Origin: DASWJZ01 sp963761005 | GTDB lineage: Bacteria; Pseudomonadota; Alphaproteobacteria; Rhizobiales; Afifellaceae | Reading direction: 5' to 3' | NCBI GenBank assembly: GCA_963761005.1 | Contig: CAVXFK010000027.1 | Location: 1-64,000 of the forward strand | DNA length: 64,000 nucleotides | Part shown: positions 32,729 through 41,490 of the stretch, one piece after another | Numbering within the stretch: the first letter of the stretch is position 1 | Layout: every line of letters starts with the position of its first letter | Notes under the pieces: model-generated | What the model saw: the letters and a program-made list of their open reading frames with translations, nothing else | What the model was told of the DNA's origin: nothing | Database searches by the model: none | Made by a program: the position numbers and the translations under genes

Positions 32729-34051
32729 ATGCCCGCCTGGGATATTCTCGTCATCGCACTCCTGATTCTTCTGAACGGCTTCTTTGCGATGTCGGAGCTG
32801 GCGGTGCTTTCCTCGCGCCGCGCTCTGCTTGAGCACATGGCGGCCGACAAGGTGCGCGGCGCGCGCGCCGCCTTGAAGCTGCTCGAGGATCCGACCCGCT
32901 TCCTCTCCACGGCGCAGGCCGGGATCACGCTCATCGGCGTTTTTGCCGGTGCCTATTCGGGCGCCACGCTCGCCGGGCCGCTGAGCGAAGCACTCTCTTC
33001 TCTCGGGACCTCCGCCTATCCGGTCGCGCTCGCCGTCGTCGTCATCGGCATCACCTATCTTTCGCTCCTCGTCGGCGAGCTCGTGCCGAAGCGGATCGCT
33101 TTCAACAACCCCGAAAAGGTCGCCGCCGCCGTCGCCCCGATGATGTCGTGGCTCTCGGTGGCGGGCGCGCCCGTCGTCTTCCTGTTGCGCGCTTCGACCG
33201 ACACGCTGGTGAAGCTGCTGCGCATCCCCGACCGGCCGGAAACGTCGGTCACCGAGGAAGAGGTGAAGCTGATGATCGCGGAGGGCGCGCGCGCCGGCGT
33301 CTTCCACGCCGCCGAGCGCGACATGATCGACGGCGTGCTCCGGCTCGCCGACCGCTCGGTCAGAAGCGTCATGACGCCGCGCGTAGAGGTGATGTGGCTT
33401 GACCTCGACGACCCGCCGGAGACGATCCAGCGCGAGATCGCCGAGAGCGAGCATTCGCGCTATCCGGCCGGCCGCAAGGGCCTCGATGAGCTTTCCGGCA
33501 TCGTCCACACCAAGCACCTCCTCGACCAGCTGGCAAAGACAGGCCAGCTCGACATTGCCGGCTCGCTCCACCAGCCGCTGATCGTGCATGAGGGGACGCC
33601 GGTTCTGCGGCTCCTCGAAATGTTTCGCGAGAATCCGATCCACATGGCGGTCGTGGTCGACGAATACGGCGTGGTCGAAGGGATCGTGACGCCGACCGAC
33701 ATCCTGACGGCGATCGCCGGAGAGCTTCCGGAAGAGGCATCCGATCTCGAGGAGCCGTCGGCCGTGCGCCGCGAAGACGGCTCGTGGCTGATGGACGGCA
33801 TGCTCGGCATCCACGAAGCCGAGCGGCTGCTTGAGCGCAAGGATATGCGCGCCGACGAGGATTTCGAGACGCTTGCCGGCTTCGTCCTCGCCCGTCTCGC
33901 GCGCATCCCGCAGATCGGCGACCATTTCGAGTGGGGCGGCCTCCGCTTCGAGATCGTCGATATGGACGGCCGCCGCATCGATCGCATTCTCGTCGCTCCG
34001 GCTCAGCCGGCGCCGCCGGAGAGCGTCGTCAACGCCGATTTCAACGATTAG
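32729..34051 (+). CDS. HlyC/CorC (CNNM-type) family protein
   Basis: A 440-residue inner-membrane protein. The DUF21/CNNM domain (ILVIALLILLNGFFAMSELAVLSSRRALLEHMA, three to four segments) is followed by two CBS domains (RSVMTPRVEVMWLDL; NPIHMAVVVDEYGVVEGIVTPTDIL) and a CorC_HlyC domain (DEDFETLAGFVLARLARIPQIGD). Members export Mg2+/Co2+ or are regulated by Mg-ATP at the CBS pair; the old name haemolysin is misleading. Confidence 0.92.
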   Translation: MPAWDILVIALLILLNGFFAMSELAVLSSRRALLEHMAADKVRGARAALKLLEDPTRFLSTAQAGITLIGVFAGAYSGATLAGPLSEALSSLGTSAYPVALAVVVIGITYLSLLVGELVPKRIAFNNPEKVAAAVAPMMSWLSVAGAPVVFLLRASTDTLVKLLRIPDRPETSVTEEEVKLMIAEGARAGVFHAAERDMIDGVLRLADRSVRSVMTPRVEVMWLDLDDPPETIQREIAESEHSRYPAGRKGLDELSGIVHTKHLLDQLAKTGQLDIAGSLHQPLIVHEGTPVLRLLEMFRENPIHMAVVVDEYGVVEGIVTPTDILTAIAGELPEEASDLEEPSAVRREDGSWLMDGMLGIHEAERLLERKDMRADEDFETLAGFVLARLARIPQIGDHFEWGGLRFEIVDMDGRRIDRILVAPAQPAPPESVVNADFND

Positions 34052-34072
34052 TCGGTCATACCGCGCTTAAGC

Positions 34073-35173
34073 TCACGCCGCCTCGGCCTCCGGGAACAAT
34101 TTCGTCAGCCCCGCTTCCGACGCTTCGCAGATCCCGCGCTCGGTGATGAGCCCGGTGACGAGCCGCGCCGGTGTCACGTCGAACGCGAAGTTCGCGGCCG
34201 GGCTCCCTTCCGGCGTGATGCGGATCGTGGCGATGTTGCCTTCGGCTGTTGCGCCGGTCATATGCGTGACCTCCTCCGCGCTCCGCTCCTCGATCGGGAT
34301 CTCCTTCACCCCGTCCTTCACCCGCCAGTCGATGGTGGAGGAGGGGAGGGCGACATAGAACGGCACGCGGTTGTCGTATGCCGCGAGCGCCTTCAGATAC
34401 GTGCCGATCTTGTTGGCGACGTCGCCGGCCCGCGTCGTGCGATCGGTGCCGACGATGGCGAGATCGACCATGCCGTGCTGCATCAAATGCCCGCCGGAAT
34501 TGTCGACGATGACCGTGTGCGGCACGCCCTCCTTGTTGAGCTCCCAGGCGGTGAGGCTGGCACCCTGATTCCGGGGCCGCGTCTCGTCGACCCACACATG
34601 CACGGGCAAGCCTGCGCGATGCGCCTTGAAGACCGGCGCAAGCGCCGTCCCCCAGTCGACGGTCGCAAGCCAGCCGGCGTTGCAGTGGGTCAAGACGTTG
34701 ACGGGGAGCCCGGCGCTGCGGCTTTCCGCGATCGCTTCGATCAGCATTGCGCCGTTCTCGCCGATCGCGGAAGAGACCGCGACGTCCTCGTCGGCGATCC
34801 GCGCGGCTTCGGCGTAGGCCGCTTCGATCCGCTGCGATTGCGGCAAAGCGAGCAGCTTCGCCTGCATGCGCTCCAGCGCCCAGCGCAGGTTCACCGCCGT
34901 CGGCCGGCTCTTGAAGAGGAGGTCGTGGGCGCGGCCGAGCGCGGCGTCGGAAGAATCCTCGCGCGCTGCGAGCGCCATGCCGTAGGCCGCCGTCGCGCCG
35001 ATCAGCGGCGCGCCGCGCACCACCATGCGCTTGATCGCGTCCGCCGCCTCCGCGGACGTCTGGAGCGTCAGCACCTCGAAGCGGTGCGGGAGCTTGGTCT
35101 GGTCGATGACATCGACGGCCTCGCCGTCGTCGCTCAGCCAGATTGTGCGGAAATCCTTGCCGTCAACGCGCAT
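34073..35173 (-). CDS. mtnA: S-methyl-5-thioribose-1-phosphate isomerase
   Basis: Converts methylthioribose-1-P to methylthioribulose-1-P in the methionine salvage pathway. A 366-residue eIF2B-alpha-like fold: MVVRGAPLIGATAAYGMALAA, NLRWALERM, VLTHCNAGWLATVDWGTALAPVF (catalytic Cys), VWVDETRPRNQGASLTAWEL, VDNSGGHLMQHGMVDLAIVGTDRTT (catalytic Asp) and NKIGTYLKALAAYDNRVPFYVA. No mtnK or mtnP is adjacent. Confidence 0.93.
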   Translation of the reverse strand: MRVDGKDFRTIWLSDDGEAVDVIDQTKLPHRFEVLTLQTSAEAADAIKRMVVRGAPLIGATAAYGMALAAREDSSDAALGRAHDLLFKSRPTAVNLRWALERMQAKLLALPQSQRIEAAYAEAARIADEDVAVSSAIGENGAMLIEAIAESRSAGLPVNVLTHCNAGWLATVDWGTALAPVFKAHRAGLPVHVWVDETRPRNQGASLTAWELNKEGVPHTVIVDNSGGHLMQHGMVDLAIVGTDRTTRAGDVANKIGTYLKALAAYDNRVPFYVALPSSTIDWRVKDGVKEIPIEERSAEEVTHMTGATAEGNIATIRITPEGSPAANFAFDVTPARLVTGLITERGICEASEAGLTKLFPEAEAA

Positions 35174-35238
35174 CGCTACATCCGTCCGAATTCCTCGGCG
35201 AAGACCAACACAGCCCGCCGCCGCTGTCGAGGCGCCGG

Positions 35239-35529
35239 TCAAAGCGACTCGTAGTCGATCTCCATGAACTCCGCGACCTCCGGCACCCAGCGCTCGTTCA
35301 CGAAGCGCACGTGATCTGGGTGGTCGTTGTAGCCCTGATAGGCTGCCGCATCCTTGAACTCCATCGAGAAGCCGAAGCTGTAGTCGTTCTTGGCGCTCAC
35401 CTGCCGGAGCTTCTCGAATTTTTGAACGCCGGGGATCGTCGCGAGCACGTCGGCGGCTGCAAGAAACGCCTTCTCCTCCACCGAGCCCTTCGCACGCTTC
35501 AACCGGAATACGACAGTATGACGGATCAT
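35239..35529 (-). CDS. Dabb-family (stress-responsive alpha/beta barrel) protein
   Basis: A 96-residue ferredoxin-like dimeric barrel: IRHTVVFRLKRAKGSVEEKAFL, FGFSMEFKDAAAYQGYNDHPDHVRFVNERW. The YxxHPxH segment is typical of Dabb proteins. Function unknown. ATG 35529 is chosen since the conserved domain begins at the second residue. Confidence 0.85.
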   Translation of the reverse strand: MIRHTVVFRLKRAKGSVEEKAFLAAADVLATIPGVQKFEKLRQVSAKNDYSFGFSMEFKDAAAYQGYNDHPDHVRFVNERWVPEVAEFMEIDYESL

Positions 35530-35696
35530 TCTCTTCCCCCGAGTTCCGAGCAATCCGAGCAGGCCCGCCCTCGAGAAGCAAGCCAAGCCGTTTCTCAGCG
35601 CCAGCGAGAATGCGTGGATAATGCAACTCGAAGATTGATGGTGCCGGGAGCCGCAAATAGCCTCCCCCAACCAGCTTGATTCTCTCTTTGCGGTCC

Positions 35697-36941
35697 ATGG
35701 CGAAGCGCCGATATCAGCAGCTTGATGCGCTTCGGATCGCCGCCGCGCTCCTCGTCGTTCTTTATCACTACTGCGCGCTTGGCCCCTCGAACGGGGCGAT
35801 TGCCGATCACTATCCCGCCATCGAGCCGCTCGCGAAATACGGCTATTTGGGAGTGTCGCTCTTCTTCGTCATCAGCGGGTTCGTGATCACACTGAGCGTC
35901 GAGGGGCGCACGACCTCGGCGTTCCTTCTGGCGCGAGCGCGCCGGCTCTACCCCGCATTCTGGACGGCCTGTCTGACGACGGCGGCATTCGCGCTTCTTC
36001 TTGGGTATCGCTCCGGTGTGACGCCCACAAGCCTCGCCGCGAACCTGACGCTCTTCGCGCCCTATCTCGGACAAGAGAGCGTCGATGGCGTCTACTGGAG
36101 CCTCTATGTCGAGGTGCGTTTCTATTTGCTGATCGCGGTGATCGCCTTCGCAGGCATGATGGACCGGATCGTGACCTTGATGGCGATCTGGCTTGCGCTT
36201 TCGGCGGCGAACCTGATCGTGCCGATCCCGCATGGTTCTGGCGGTCTGCTCCTGGCATACGCGCCGCTTTTCGCCTCCGGCGTTGCCTGCGCACGTTTCG
36301 CGCGCAAGGGCTTCTCGGCGCAGGACGCGGCAGTCTTCGTCTCGGCGGTGCTGCTTTCGATCTTCTATGGCGTTCGAGACGCAGCGAGCCTCAGCCAGGC
36401 GAATACCTTTGACCTCGCGCCGTCCGTCGTCGCGATGTTTTTGATCCTCGCGCATCTTTCGGTGCTTGCGAGCGCGGTCGTGCGCACGTCGACGGCCGCG
36501 ATTCCTGCTCTCTCGTTTCTCGGATACCTGAGCTATCCGCTCTATTTGCTTCACAACGAGATCGGGAAGCATCTGTTTCCGCTCGCAAGGACCGCGCTTA
36601 GCAAGGAAGCGGCGTTGCTTGCGACGATTGCCGCGGTCATCGCGCTCGCAAGTGCCGTGCATCTTCTCGTCGAGCGTCCGCTCGGGCTTGGGCGCCCGCG
36701 CCGAAGACGCGCTGTTGAAGCCGTGAGTTCGGCCGGGAGCCGTCACGGTCGTGGCGCCGCCGAGCGTCTAGCGCCTCCCGAAACGGTCGAAGAGCGGCGC
36801 AAAAAGCCTCAGCTGATCGCGGGCTTGCAGCGCACCCAGATTTCCGCCTTGCCGCCCTCTTCGACGTTCACCGTGTTCTCGTTCAGGAGGATCATCGCGA
36901 TGGTCTCGCCGGCGCTCGCCTCGCCGTCGGGCACGACGTAG
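35697..36941 (+). CDS. acyltransferase 3 (OafA/YrhL-like) membrane protein
   Basis: Integral membrane O-acyltransferase with about 10 segments: RRYQQLDALRIAAALLVVLYHY (the family His), GYLGVSLFFVISGFVITLS, FLLARARRLYPAFW, GVYWSLYVEVRFYLLIAVI and LSFLGYLSYPLYLLHNEIG. It acylates a surface glycan or lipid. The membrane domain ends near VERPLGLG at about 36690; the further 80 residues are Arg/Ser-rich, run 133 bp into the opposing gene, and are unlikely to be real, so either the protein ends elsewhere or an indel removed the stop. Confidence 0.85.
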   Translation: MAKRRYQQLDALRIAAALLVVLYHYCALGPSNGAIADHYPAIEPLAKYGYLGVSLFFVISGFVITLSVEGRTTSAFLLARARRLYPAFWTACLTTAAFALLLGYRSGVTPTSLAANLTLFAPYLGQESVDGVYWSLYVEVRFYLLIAVIAFAGMMDRIVTLMAIWLALSAANLIVPIPHGSGGLLLAYAPLFASGVACARFARKGFSAQDAAVFVSAVLLSIFYGVRDAASLSQANTFDLAPSVVAMFLILAHLSVLASAVVRTSTAAIPALSFLGYLSYPLYLLHNEIGKHLFPLARTALSKEAALLATIAAVIALASAVHLLVERPLGLGRPRRRRAVEAVSSAGSRHGRGAAERLAPPETVEERRKKPQLIAGLQRTQISALPPSSTFTVFSFRRIIAMVSPALASPSGTT

Positions 36942-37141
36942 CTGAAGTGGTGGCGCGAATAGTTGCCTTGCGTCTCGATGCCGCCGGGCGTGGTGATGGC
37001 AGGGCCCCGTATCGAGAAGGTCCGCCCGTCGGCGGCACACCAGTCGCCGTCGATGACGTCGGCTTTTGCCGGCGCGGTGAGGAGCGTGAGGCCGGCCGCG
37101 GCGACCGCCAAGAACCCCGCATAGCCTGATCGCGTGACCAT
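36809..37141 (-). CDS. small secreted protein
   Basis: A 110-residue protein with a Sec signal (SGYAGFLAVAAAGLTLLTAPAKA) and a beta-rich mature domain with two cysteines (GDWCAADGRTFSIRGP; EIWVRCKPAIS), probably disulfide-bonded. GGAGG precedes ATG 37141. No family recognised. It overlaps the doubtful tail of the acyltransferase reading frame. Confidence 0.72.
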   Translation of the reverse strand: MVTRSGYAGFLAVAAAGLTLLTAPAKADVIDGDWCAADGRTFSIRGPAITTPGGIETQGNYSRHHFSYVVPDGEASAGETIAMILLNENTVNVEEGGKAEIWVRCKPAIS

Positions 37142-37294
37142 CTTCCGCCTCCTTTCGCAGCCGCCCGCGCTTCCCGCGCAAGTCCCATCGATCCCCCGCA
37201 AGCTCGCTATCCTAGCATTCCGGCGCGCGCATGACGCTTCACACCTCTGCCGGCCAGACTTCCCGGAGGAGGTGCGCTCCGGCCGTCGTGACGG

Positions 37295-38311
37295 CTATTC
37301 CCGGCCCCAGCGCTCGCCGCGCGGCGACCGCGCCGCGGCCATTTCGAGGGCTGCCTCGTCGATGGCGGCTTCCGATCGGGCGTTAGCCGCCTCCCTCGCC
37401 TTGATGGCAAGCACGATCGTTTCGTTGACCGGCACCGCGATGCCGAGTTCCTTCGCGCGCCGGACGAGCGCCCCGTTCAGCGCGTCGATCTCCGTGCGTC
37501 TGCCGCTTTGAAGGTGCTGCAGCATCGAGGGAGCGTTGTAACGCTCCCAGCAATGGTCGCGGATATGCTTGCCGGGGTCGGCCTCGGGCAGCTCAATCCG
37601 GGTGGCTGCCACGACCGCAAGGATCTCTTCGAGCAGACCGTCGAGGATTGCGGCGGCGGCCTTCGTGCGGGCGATTTCCCCGGACCGCAAGCCCGTCAGC
37701 GCGGCGACCGGGTTGATCGCGCAATTGTGGACGAACTTGCTCCACACATGCCCCACGACATTGTCGGAGACCGCGAACGGCAGGCCGGCCGCCTCGAAGC
37801 GGCGGGCGATTGCTAAGGCGCGGTCGGAGATACTGCCATCGATCTCGCCGATCACGGTCGGCCCGAGATTGGTGTGCGCGGTTCGCCCCGGCCCGAGACT
37901 TGCCCCGCTGTTGAAGGTCGAGCCGGCGAGCACGCGTTCGACGCCGAGCCGCTCCGCGAGCGCTTCCCAGTTGTCGATCCCGTTCTGGAGCGTCAGCGCG
38001 TACCCGTCGGCATCGAGGCACTGCGCCGCGATCTTTGCGACATCGGCCGTCGCGGTCGAATCGACGAGCACCAGCGCGACGTCGACCTTGCCGAGCGCGC
38101 TCGCGTCGGCCGTCGCCGGCAGCCTCAAAGTGATGTCGCCGAGCACGCCGGAAAGCCGCAAGCCGTTGCGGTTGATCGCGTCTGCGACCTCCGGGCGGTT
38201 GTCGAAGAAGACTAGCTCGGCGCCGGAGCGCGAAAGCGCCGCGCCGAAGATCGACCCCATGGCGCCTGCGCCGAGAACCGCGACACGCATCTTGCCTGTC
38301 TCCTCAGACAT
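37295..38311 (-). CDS. ketopantoate reductase family (PanE/ApbA) oxidoreductase
   Basis: A 338-residue NADP-dependent reductase: MRVAVLGAGAMGSIFGAALSRSG (cofactor loop), LTLQNGIDN, HVWSKFVHNCAINPVAALTG (family Lys and Asn) and SMLQHLQSGRRTEIDALNGALVRRA (Ser and Glu of the active site). It may make pantoate from ketopantoate or reduce another 2-oxoacid. It overlaps the Gfo/Idh gene by eight bases; the alternative start ATG 38290 begins exactly at the Rossmann strand. Confidence 0.87.
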   Translation of the reverse strand: MSEETGKMRVAVLGAGAMGSIFGAALSRSGAELVFFDNRPEVADAINRNGLRLSGVLGDITLRLPATADASALGKVDVALVLVDSTATADVAKIAAQCLDADGYALTLQNGIDNWEALAERLGVERVLAGSTFNSGASLGPGRTAHTNLGPTVIGEIDGSISDRALAIARRFEAAGLPFAVSDNVVGHVWSKFVHNCAINPVAALTGLRSGEIARTKAAAAILDGLLEEILAVVAATRIELPEADPGKHIRDHCWERYNAPSMLQHLQSGRRTEIDALNGALVRRAKELGIAVPVNETIVLAIKAREAANARSEAAIDEAALEMAAARSPRGERWGRE

Positions 38312-39431
38312 AGTTCGGCACCACGAACGGCGCGTCCTCAGGCAGCGGCAGGTCCACCCAGGTCCTGTCGCGCATCGAGAGATAGGCGGCCTGCACCACC
38401 TCCTGCGCCCGCAAGCCGTCCATGCCGGTGATCGCGGATGGCCGGCTCTCGCGGATGGCGCTTACGAACTCCGCGAGCTGCGCGTCATAGGGGTTCCTGC
38501 GCGGCGGCTTCACGGTGATCCAGCCACCCTCAAAGCTCTTCCACCAGGCGTCGGGATAGTGCGCCTCGCGCAAGACATCGGGCAGGTCCGTCGCCGATTT
38601 CTCGGTGCAGACCGCGAGCGGTTCCGCATGGAACGGGTTCAGCGTCTCCGTCGCGATGTGGATCGAGCCCTCGGCGCCAAAAAGGTCGGTGCCGTCGCCG
38701 ATCGCCGGCGAGAAGCGGTCGCTCGATAGACACCCGCGTGCGCCGTTCTTGAAGCGGGCGAGAAGCCAGACGTTGTCGTCAACCTTGTCGGGAAGCACGC
38801 TGTGCGCGAGTTCGGCGACGACGGCGGAAAAATCGCCGATGAGGTACCGCGCGAGATCGATGCGGTGGATGGTCAGGTCGATGATCGTCGCGCCGCCCGA
38901 CTGCTTCAGGTCGTAGCGATAGCGCGTGGCGGCGGGGTAGGCGGTCGACTTCTCCGAATAGACGCTGCGGAAACCGTGCACGTCGCCGATGAAGCCGGAA
39001 TCGACGAGGTTCTTCGCAATCTGGACCTGCGCCCAGAAGCGCTGGTTGAAGCCGACCTGCAGCACCAGCGTCTTCGCTGCGCACGCCTCGACCATCTTGC
39101 GCGCGGTCTGAATATCGAGCGCCAGCGGCTTTTCGCAAAGCACGTGCTTCCCGGCATCGGCCGCCGCGATCACGGCCTCGCCGTGAAAGAGGTTCGGCGT
39201 CGCGACGATGACGGCGTCGACATCCTTCGCGCCGAGCAGCGCATCAAGCTCCGCGTAGGCCTTCGCGCCGTTCTCCTCCGCAAGCGCCGTCGCACGGCCT
39301 GCGTCGGGGTCATAGACGCCGACCAGCTTCGCGTCCGTGGATCGCGCGATCGTCGGCGCATGGGAGAGCCGCATGATCGCGCCCGCGCCGACGAGCCCGA
39401 TCCCGACCGGCTTCTCGCTTAGACCCCCCAT
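38304..39431 (-). CDS. Gfo/Idh/MocA family oxidoreductase
   Basis: A 375-residue NAD(P)-dependent sugar or inositol-type dehydrogenase. GIGLVGAGAIMRLSHAPTI (Rossmann), VIVATPNLFHGEAV and HVLCEKPLAL (the EKP lysine) are typical, and TIHRIDLARYLIGDF carries the usual His. Substrate unknown. It is cotranscribed with the PanE-like gene. ATG 39431 is chosen as the codon just before the GLSEKPVGIGLVG strand. Confidence 0.9.
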   Translation of the reverse strand: MGGLSEKPVGIGLVGAGAIMRLSHAPTIARSTDAKLVGVYDPDAGRATALAEENGAKAYAELDALLGAKDVDAVIVATPNLFHGEAVIAAADAGKHVLCEKPLALDIQTARKMVEACAAKTLVLQVGFNQRFWAQVQIAKNLVDSGFIGDVHGFRSVYSEKSTAYPAATRYRYDLKQSGGATIIDLTIHRIDLARYLIGDFSAVVAELAHSVLPDKVDDNVWLLARFKNGARGCLSSDRFSPAIGDGTDLFGAEGSIHIATETLNPFHAEPLAVCTEKSATDLPDVLREAHYPDAWWKSFEGGWITVKPPRRNPYDAQLAEFVSAIRESRPSAITGMDGLRAQEVVQAAYLSMRDRTWVDLPLPEDAPFVVPNYV

Positions 39432-39544
39432 CGCGTTTCCCCTGACGTTCGGACTCTTGATTTTCGCTATTGATGCCACGGACGACCGCACCGCATCCAC
39501 CGCTGGATGCGTGTGCTTCGTTCGGGAGCTTAGGAGGGGCCGGC

Positions 39545-39619
<75 letters not shown>

Positions 39620-39757
39620 GCTTCGCGCGGGGCTCGACCTAGCCGAGACCGGCCGTCGAAATCAACCGCCGTCGACGCCCGCAACCTTGCCGGGCTGGCT
39701 GGCGGCGCGATCCGGGGCTAGGCGAGGGGCGGCCCGGAGCAAAGATGGGAGGGTTTC

Positions 39758-40474
39758 GTGCAAGCGATTTTCGCAAAGCTGCGCCAATTGAGAACGCCGA
39801 TCGTCTACGACGCGATCGAGCGCTTCGGGGTCCGTCCCCGCCAGGACGGCTACACGGATGGCAGCATCAAGTGCCTTCTGCCGTCGCTCGGCGCCTTCGT
39901 GGGCTATGCCGCGACCGGCCGGATCATGGCCGAGCTGCCGCACGCCGCCGGCACGCCGCGCGTGCCCTCGGAGGACGTGTGGGCCTATGTCGACAGCCAG
40001 AAGAAGCCGTCGATCATGGTCTGCCAGGATCTCGACCAGCCGGCGGGCCGCGGCTGCGCCTGGGGCGACGTATCGGCGTCGATCTTCACCCGCCTCGGCT
40101 GCGTCGCGGTCGTCACCAACGGCGCCGCGCGCGACATCCGTGAGGTCGAGGCGGTCGGCTTCGGGCTGTTCGCAAAGGGCCCGATCGTCGGGCACGCCAA
40201 CATTCGCTTTGCCGAGGTCGGTGGGCCGGTGAAGGTCGGCGGGCTCGTCGTCAACCCCGGCGACCTACTGCATGCCGACGAGCACGGTGTCGTCGTCATC
40301 CCAAGCAAGATCGACCTTGAGAAGCTCGTGCGCGTCGCCGAGCAGTTCCTGGCCTCCGAGCGCGCGGTCATCGAATTCATCCGCGATCCCGGCTTCTCGA
40401 TTCCCGAGCTTAAGCGGCGCGTGGATCGCCATGACGCCACCGACTACGGGATTTGGGAGCCCGACACGCGGTAA
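39758..40474 (+). CDS. RraA-family protein (aldolase/decarboxylase-like)
   Basis: A 238-residue protein with the RraA fold: GRGCAWGDVSASIFTRLGCVAVVTNGAARDIREVEA contains the GxxxGD and TNGxxRD metal/oxo-acid site of 4-hydroxy-4-methyl-2-oxoglutarate aldolase-like members, and GDLLHADEHGVVVIP is present. It is likely to cleave or decarboxylate a 2-oxo-dicarboxylic acid rather than inhibit RNase E (family knowledge). The start is GTG at 39758 with GGGAGGG upstream. Confidence 0.85.
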   Translation: MQAIFAKLRQLRTPIVYDAIERFGVRPRQDGYTDGSIKCLLPSLGAFVGYAATGRIMAELPHAAGTPRVPSEDVWAYVDSQKKPSIMVCQDLDQPAGRGCAWGDVSASIFTRLGCVAVVTNGAARDIREVEAVGFGLFAKGPIVGHANIRFAEVGGPVKVGGLVVNPGDLLHADEHGVVVIPSKIDLEKLVRVAEQFLASERAVIEFIRDPGFSIPELKRRVDRHDATDYGIWEPDTR

Positions 40475-40713
40475 ACGCGCGCCGATGACACGGGCCGGAG
40501 CCGGCGCCGGAGGTTAAGGATTCGCGCCCTCCCACCAGCCCCCGCCTTGCCTCGCCCTCCCGCCTTCGCTATATGCACGCCCTTCGGACGGCCCGGCTTT
40601 GGGGCTTTTGCCCCTGGGCATGCCGTGGCGGTCCTGAACGCTCAATCCCGAGCTTTTGCGAGAGCGCAAGCCCGCCGCGGCGGAACCGCCTCGCGTCCCA
40701 GATGGAGAGCAAA

Positions 40714-40914
40714 ATGCCCAAGCAGAAGACCAAATCGGGCGCCAAGAAGCGCTTCCGGTTCACCGCCAACGGCCATGTGAAGGTCGGGCAAGCGGGCAAA
40801 CGCCACGGCATGATCAAGCGAACGACGAAGTTCATCCGCAAGGCGCGCGGCACCATGGTGCTGAGCGACGCGGACGAGAAGATCGTCAAAGTCTACATGC
40901 CCTATAACCGCTAG
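40714..40914 (+). CDS. rpmI: 50S ribosomal protein bL35
   Basis: 66 residues, highly basic: PKQKTKSGAKKRFRFTANGH, GKRHGMIKRT and YMPYNR. First gene of rpmI-rplT-pheS. The 240-bp leader from 40475 contains short GC-rich inverted repeats (for example around 40598-40625) and could host L20-type autoregulation, which I cannot confirm. Confidence 0.95.
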   Translation: MPKQKTKSGAKKRFRFTANGHVKVGQAGKRHGMIKRTTKFIRKARGTMVLSDADEKIVKVYMPYNR

Positions 40915-40934
40915 AGCCGACCGGAGTTTTCGAA

Positions 40935-41345
40935 ATGGCGCGTGTCAAACGCGGCGTGACGGGTCACGCCAAGCACAAGAAAGTTCTGGGTCAGGCCAAG
41001 GGCTATTACGGCCGCCGCAAGAACACCATCCGCATCGCCAAGCAGGCGGTGGAGAAGGCCAACCAGTACGCCTATCGCGACCGCAAGAACCGCAAGCGTA
41101 ATTTCCGCGCTTTGTGGATCCAGCGCATCAACGCGGCGTCGCGCGATCTCGGCCTCTCCTACGGCCGCCTGATCGACGGGCTGAACCGCGCCGGGATCAC
41201 GGTCGACCGCAAGGTGCTCTCCGATCTCGCGATCCACGAGCCGGCGGCCTTTGCCGCGCTTGCCGAGCAAGCCAAGGCGGCGCTTTCCTATCTGAAGGAC
41301 AAGACGCCGAACGAGTTCGAGCGCGCCGTCGGCGGCAAGGCCTAG
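40935..41345 (+). CDS. rplT: 50S ribosomal protein bL20
   Basis: 136 residues: MARVKRGVTGHAKHKKVL, AKGYYGRRKNTIRIAKQAV, YAYRDRKNRKRNFRALWIQRIN. It nucleates 50S assembly and in many bacteria represses its own operon. It follows rpmI by 20 bp. Confidence 0.96.
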   Translation: MARVKRGVTGHAKHKKVLGQAKGYYGRRKNTIRIAKQAVEKANQYAYRDRKNRKRNFRALWIQRINAASRDLGLSYGRLIDGLNRAGITVDRKVLSDLAIHEPAAFAALAEQAKAALSYLKDKTPNEFERAVGGKA

Positions 41346-41362
41346 GGCGACCCATCAGAACT

Positions 41363-41463
41363 GTCGTCATGCCCGGGCTTGACCCGGGCATCCATTCCGT
41401 TACGCCACGGCCGGCTGCGACCGTTCCGGAATGGATTGCCGGATCGAGTCCGGCAATGACGAC
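41363..41463. repeat. two-hairpin dispersed repeat, copy 2
   Basis: GTCGTCATGCCCGGGCTTGA with its complementary CCCGGGCAT arm, CATTCCGT spacer, then ATTGCCGGATCGAGTCCGGC-AATGACGAC. Same layout as at 7131-7233 and, in the opposite orientation, 53839-53929. It separates rplT from pheS and may uncouple their transcript levels. Confidence 0.88.
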
Positions 41464-41490
41464 ACGTTAGACGACGGTGCCAAGCCCGCC

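Noticed and set aside
30959..33925. A 988-codon open frame on the minus strand
   Set aside because: It is the mirror of the TadG-like and CorC genes, whose frames have clear domains; the product has no recognisable motif and an unusual composition (mirror codon bias in a GC-rich genome).
35676..36941. Full-length reading of the acyltransferase tail
   Set aside because: The last 80 residues are Arg/Ser-rich, follow the end of the membrane domain and overlap a well-supported opposing gene; no function proposed for them.
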